Positions 61,074 to 64,000 of a stretch of 64,000 nucleotides of DNA are shown here, piece after piece. The position numbers were made by a program, and so were the translations under genes. The stretch covers positions 26,531 through 90,530 of the forward strand of contig CANGHN010000005.1 in the NCBI GenBank assembly GCA_947453825.1, given 5' to 3'. The notes beneath the pieces were generated by a model that saw only the letters and a list, made by a program, of their open reading frames with translations, was not told where the DNA came from and ran no database searches. This DNA comes from Betaproteobacteria bacterium. GTDB lineage: Bacteria; Pseudomonadota; Gammaproteobacteria; Burkholderiales; Burkholderiaceae. Within the stretch, counting starts at the first letter, position 1, and each line of letters begins with the position of its first letter.

Positions 61074-61985
61074 ATGAGATTTCTTACATTTAAAGACCTG
61101 CAGAGTATTCCGACTGCAGGCGTTTTGCTTCAAGATGGCATTAGTGTTTTAGATCTTGCCCACCCTAGCTGCAAGCCTTTATTAGGAAGCGCTCCACCGA
61201 GTCTCTTGTATTTTTTGCAAGAGGGTCTTGAGAGCTGGAGAAAAAAGATTGCAGCCTATATCAATCAAAAGCAAATTGATCCCAAGGCAGTCAGGTCTTT
61301 AAAAGACTTGCATTTATGTGCCCCTATTCCCAATCCAGGAAAAGTCATCGGCGCGGCATATAACTTTACCGATGCGCTCGATGAACGCTCCATGCCTTAC
61401 CCTAGTGAGCCAGTCATTTTCTTTCGCTCAGGCAATACGGTGATTGGCCCTCATGACCCCATCTTGATTCCGCCGGATGTTGGAAACGTGGGTTATGAGG
61501 CTGAACTAGCTGCCATTATTGGTAAAACGGCTTTGTCTGTTGATGCAAAAGATGCGATGAATCATGTTGTGGCTTATACAGTGCATAACGACATTAGTGG
61601 TAGTGGCCTGATTCAGGAAGATAAAGGAAACTTTGTTCGTGGCAAAAATATGCCAGCTACTGCACCCTTTGGTCCCTACCTGATCACTGCTGATGAAATA
61701 GCAGATCCCTATGACATTCATATTCACTTAGATATTGATGGCAGGGTATTGCAGAACGGCACTACCGCGACCATGCTGTATAAGTTGCCAGAGTTAATTG
61801 CTTATATTTCTAAGCAAATGCCACTTGAGCCGGGCGATATTATTGCAACTGGTACTCCAGCGGGTTTGGCGATGGTGCATACACCAACAGCGTGGCTTGA
61901 GCCAGGCCAAACGGTACGAATTGAGCTCGAGGGCTTAGGGGTTTTAAGTAACCCAGTCAAAAAGGGAGTGCCGTTTCTTGAGTAA
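61074..61985 (+). CDS. Fumarylacetoacetate hydrolase family protein
   Basis: 303 aa: IGAAYNFTDALDERSMPYPSEPVIFFRSGNTVIGPHDPI, VGYEAELAAIIGKTA with the metal-binding Glu residues, YTVHNDISG, KNMPATAPFGPYLITADEI and PLEPGDIIATGTPAGLAM. Members include 2-keto-3-deoxy-acid hydrolases/dehydratases and acylpyruvases. It overlaps the following dehydrogenase by 8 bases. It would act after a dehydratase of the enolase superfamily. Confidence 0.92.
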   Translation: MRFLTFKDLQSIPTAGVLLQDGISVLDLAHPSCKPLLGSAPPSLLYFLQEGLESWRKKIAAYINQKQIDPKAVRSLKDLHLCAPIPNPGKVIGAAYNFTDALDERSMPYPSEPVIFFRSGNTVIGPHDPILIPPDVGNVGYEAELAAIIGKTALSVDAKDAMNHVVAYTVHNDISGSGLIQEDKGNFVRGKNMPATAPFGPYLITADEIADPYDIHIHLDIDGRVLQNGTTATMLYKLPELIAYISKQMPLEPGDIIATGTPAGLAMVHTPTAWLEPGQTVRIELEGLGVLSNPVKKGVPFLE

Positions 61986-62934
61986 AAAATTGAAGGTGTT
62001 ATTGACTAACCCGATTCACCCAGAGTGCCATGAGGCCTTAGCAAAAGAGTGTGATGTAGTGGTGGCACCGGATGCAAAACCTGAAACCTTAAAAAAACTG
62101 ATTGTTGATTGCGATGGTTTGATTGTGCGCTGTCAGTTAGCGCAAGATATTTTTGATGATGCAAAGCAATTAAAAGCAGTGGTACGTCATGGTGTGGGCT
62201 TAGATTTCATACCTGTAGATGTGGCCACTAAAAAGAAAATTCCCGTCGCTAATTTACCTGGCTCCAATACCAATGCTGTTGTTGAGTATTGCTTGGCGAC
62301 CATTTTTCATTTTCGGCGCGGCTTAGCTCGGTTAGATTCTCAATTACGCATCCAAGGGTGGACAAAAGCACGTCCTCTAGCAGACCCTTCTACCGAAATA
62401 GCAGGGACTACTTTGGGTATTATTGGCGCAGGAGCTATTGGTAGTCAGTTAGCAAAAGCAGCAGCTAGCTTGCAAATGAAAACCATTGCCTTAACTCGTC
62501 GACCAGAAACGTTACCAAAAGATATTGAGCCCGCGACCAAGGCGGAGTTATTTTCCCAATCGGATGTGATTGTCATCAGCTGTCCTTTAAGCGAGCAAAC
62601 ACGAGGCTTAGTTGATCGCGCTTCTATTTCCATGATGAAGCCAAATGCCATCCTGATTAATATCGCCCGCGGTCCAGTGGTAGATACCCAGGCGGTGATT
62701 GATGCGCTCAAAGCTGGCAGCATTGCTGGCGCTGCAATGGATGTGCATGATCAACAGCCTTTATCTGGTCAAGAAGCTGTTTTTGATTGCCCTAACTTAT
62801 TACTTACTCCTCATATTGCCTCCATTACTGCTAGCAGCATGCACGGGATGAGCGCAGGGTCAGTGAAAACGATTCTTGCTATGCTAAATGGTGAGCGCCC
62901 AAAGAATATTGTTAATCCAGAAGTCTTTCTCTAA
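61978..62934 (+). CDS. D-2-hydroxyacid dehydrogenase (NAD-dependent)
   Basis: 318 aa of the SerA/GyaR-like family: VRHGVGLDFIPVDVATKKKIPVANLPGSNTNAVVEYCLA, NAD-binding LGIIGAGAIGSQLAKAAASL, catalytic Arg in NIARGPVVDTQAVIDALK, Glu/Asp region and His in LTPHIASITASSM. The start is TTG at 61978, overlapping the FAH gene. It oxidises or reduces a 2-hydroxy acid such as a glycerate; substrate uncertain. Confidence 0.92.
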   Translation: MSKKLKVLLTNPIHPECHEALAKECDVVVAPDAKPETLKKLIVDCDGLIVRCQLAQDIFDDAKQLKAVVRHGVGLDFIPVDVATKKKIPVANLPGSNTNAVVEYCLATIFHFRRGLARLDSQLRIQGWTKARPLADPSTEIAGTTLGIIGAGAIGSQLAKAAASLQMKTIALTRRPETLPKDIEPATKAELFSQSDVIVISCPLSEQTRGLVDRASISMMKPNAILINIARGPVVDTQAVIDALKAGSIAGAAMDVHDQQPLSGQEAVFDCPNLLLTPHIASITASSMHGMSAGSVKTILAMLNGERPKNIVNPEVFL

Positions 62935-62948
62935 TAAGGTGAAGTTTT

Positions 62949-64000
62949 ATGAGTAATCCAATGCGTATTGTTAAATTAGAAGCAGTTCCCATTTCCTTCC
63001 CCGTTCCTGAGAACAAGTCAGTGCGTCTTGGTATTGGTAAGTGCGTAAAGCGAGACTCTGTATTAGTACGTATTGAGACCGAAGATGGTCACGTAGGCTG
63101 GGGTGAGGCACACCATGGTCGTGCGCCAGGTGCAATTGCTAAATTAATTGATACAACCATGCGTGAGTTGGTACTCAATCAAGATGCGTTAGATATCAAT
63201 GGAATTTGGGCACGAGTTTATAAGATGCAAATCTCTAGTCATGGTATGGGCGCAGCTGCGGTACTTGCTCTCAGTGGTATTGATATCGCTTTATGGGATA
63301 TTCGCTCACAAATCATGCAACAACCTTTGTATCGCATGTTGGGTGGTGCTTCGAAAAAGATTAAAGCCTATGCTGGTGGTATTGCATTGGGTTGGCAAGA
63401 GCCAGCCTCATTGGCTAAAGAGGCGCAAGAACATGTGGCTACTGGTTATCGAGCATTAAAGTTGCGTGTTGGCGACACTGCTGAAAAAGATATCGTACGC
63501 GTTCAAGCAGTGCGTAAAGCTGTGGGCGATAGTATTGATATTTTAGTAGATGCTAATACGAACTACACCTTGGCAGATGTCCGTAAGGTGATGCCTGCTT
63601 ACGATGAAGCAGGCGTGAGTTGGTTAGAAGAGCCATTTCCACCGCAAGATCGCAAGGCCTACCATATGGCTCGCAGCTTAGGCAGAGTGCCATTTGCTGC
63701 TGGTGAAAATCATTACACCCGCTTTGAATTTGCAACCTTATTAGACGATGGAGATGTGCAGTTTATGCAGCCAGACCTCTCTAAGACTGGCGGCGTAACA
63801 GAATCCATGAGAATTGCAGCGATGGCCAGTGCGAATAAATTAACTATCAATCCTCACACATCAGCGACTGCTATCAATATGGGCACAACGATTCATTTCT
63901 TATCTGCTATTGATAACCCGGGATATTTTGAGGGGGACGTTACCTCATTAAATCCCTTTAGAGATGAAATGATGGATAAAGCTGCCTACATACTTGATGC
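62949..64000 (+). CDS. Second enolase-superfamily (MR/MLE) protein, 3'-truncated by window edge
   Basis: The frame is open from ATG 62949 to the window end, 350 codons without stop. It starts MSNPMRIVKLEAVPISFPVP. Lys171-Leu-Arg173 (ALKLRVG) stands for the usual KxK, metal ligands are about Asp201 (VDANTN), Glu227 (WLEEP) and Glu253 (AGENH); NPHTSATAIN near residue 304 supplies the His. It is a paralog of the gene at 59919, but clearly different in its second catalytic residue (Arg in place of Lys), so it may catalyse a different reaction on a related acid sugar. Confidence 0.9.
   Translation, partial: MSNPMRIVKLEAVPISFPVPENKSVRLGIGKCVKRDSVLVRIETEDGHVGWGEAHHGRAPGAIAKLIDTTMRELVLNQDALDINGIWARVYKMQISSHGMGAAAVLALSGIDIALWDIRSQIMQQPLYRMLGGASKKIKAYAGGIALGWQEPASLAKEAQEHVATGYRALKLRVGDTAEKDIVRVQAVRKAVGDSIDILVDANTNYTLADVRKVMPAYDEAGVSWLEEPFPPQDRKAYHMARSLGRVPFAAGENHYTRFEFATLLDDGDVQFMQPDLSKTGGVTESMRIAAMASANKLTINPHTSATAINMGTTIHFLSAIDNPGYFEGDVTSLNPFRDEMMDKAAYILD

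Noticed and set aside
1..64000. CRISPR arrays, insertion sequences, integrases, tRNA or rRNA genes
   Set aside because: None were seen: no regularly spaced repeats, no transposase or integrase-like protein, and no tRNA-like cloverleaf noticed by eye. A tRNAscan or covariance-model search would be decisive.

Overview
The window is A+T-rich, betaproteobacterial DNA (order Burkholderiales; the gene set and the many Bug-type periplasmic binding proteins suggest Polynucleobacter or a close relative, which is an inference without any database search). About two thirds of it (1-44.1 kb) is a photosynthesis gene cluster of an aerobic anoxygenic phototroph. The rest is a heterotrophic catabolic region.

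Layout. (a) 1-5.7 kb: 3' part of bchH, crtE and crtF. (b) 5.8-14.6 kb: bchC-bchX-bchY-bchZ, a 49-codon ORF, pufB, an unrecognised 74-aa membrane protein, pufA, pufL, pufM and pufC, starting at a PpsR-type operator and ending in a strong terminator. (c) 14.6-17.2 kb: crtI-crtB. (d) 17.2-22.6 kb, minus strand: ppaA/aerR-ppsR-crtA-crtD-crtC. (e) 22.9-32.9 kb: bchF-bchM-lhaA-puhA-puhB-puhC-acsF-puhE-bchG-PucC-like-bchP, then a 40-aa membrane peptide. (f) 33.1-35.9 kb, minus: bciB (divinyl reductase), an NnrU-family protein, a small lipoprotein and a lipocalin. (g) 36.0-39.0 kb: a glutathione peroxidase facing the puc operon (pucB-pucA-terminator-pucC plus three tiny overlapping membrane genes). 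(h) 39.2-44.1 kb: two small membrane genes, hemA (behind a PpsR-type palindrome), dxs, a 46-aa membrane peptide, tspO and an ArsR-like regulator. (i) 44.2-64 kb: an MFS transporter, five Bug receptors, a nitroreductase, a carboxymuconolactone-decarboxylase-like protein, a beta-hydroxyacid dehydrogenase, a Tat-exported amidohydrolase, a phasin, IclR and GntR regulators, an HMG-CoA-lyase-like and a CaiB-type CoA-transferase pair, an SMP-30 protein, and an enolase-superfamily / FAH / 2-hydroxyacid dehydrogenase / enolase-superfamily group.

How it works together. hemA and dxs would feed tetrapyrrole and isoprenoid precursors. BchH, M, AcsF, BciB, XYZ, F, C, G and P then make bacteriochlorophyll a. 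Only the oxygen-dependent cyclase (AcsF) is seen, which fits aerobic life; bchI, bchD, bchL, bchN and bchB are not in the window. crtE, B, I, C, D, F and A make spheroidene/spheroidenone-type carotenoids. The Puf and Puh proteins build an RC-LH1 with a tetraheme cytochrome, and Puc builds a peripheral antenna. PpsR and PpaA/AerR probably repress the cluster under oxygen or light through TGT-N12-ACA sites seen upstream of bchC, bchF (degenerate), pucB and hemA.

Most unusual: a membrane-protein gene inserted between pufB and pufA; an LH2 alpha subunit carrying the Phe44-Leu45 pair known from blue-shifted B800-820 antennae, with the beta Arg that binds B800 replaced by Gln; a three-gene tail of tiny membrane proteins behind pucC; and a crtC frame with no conventional start codon near its expected N-terminus.
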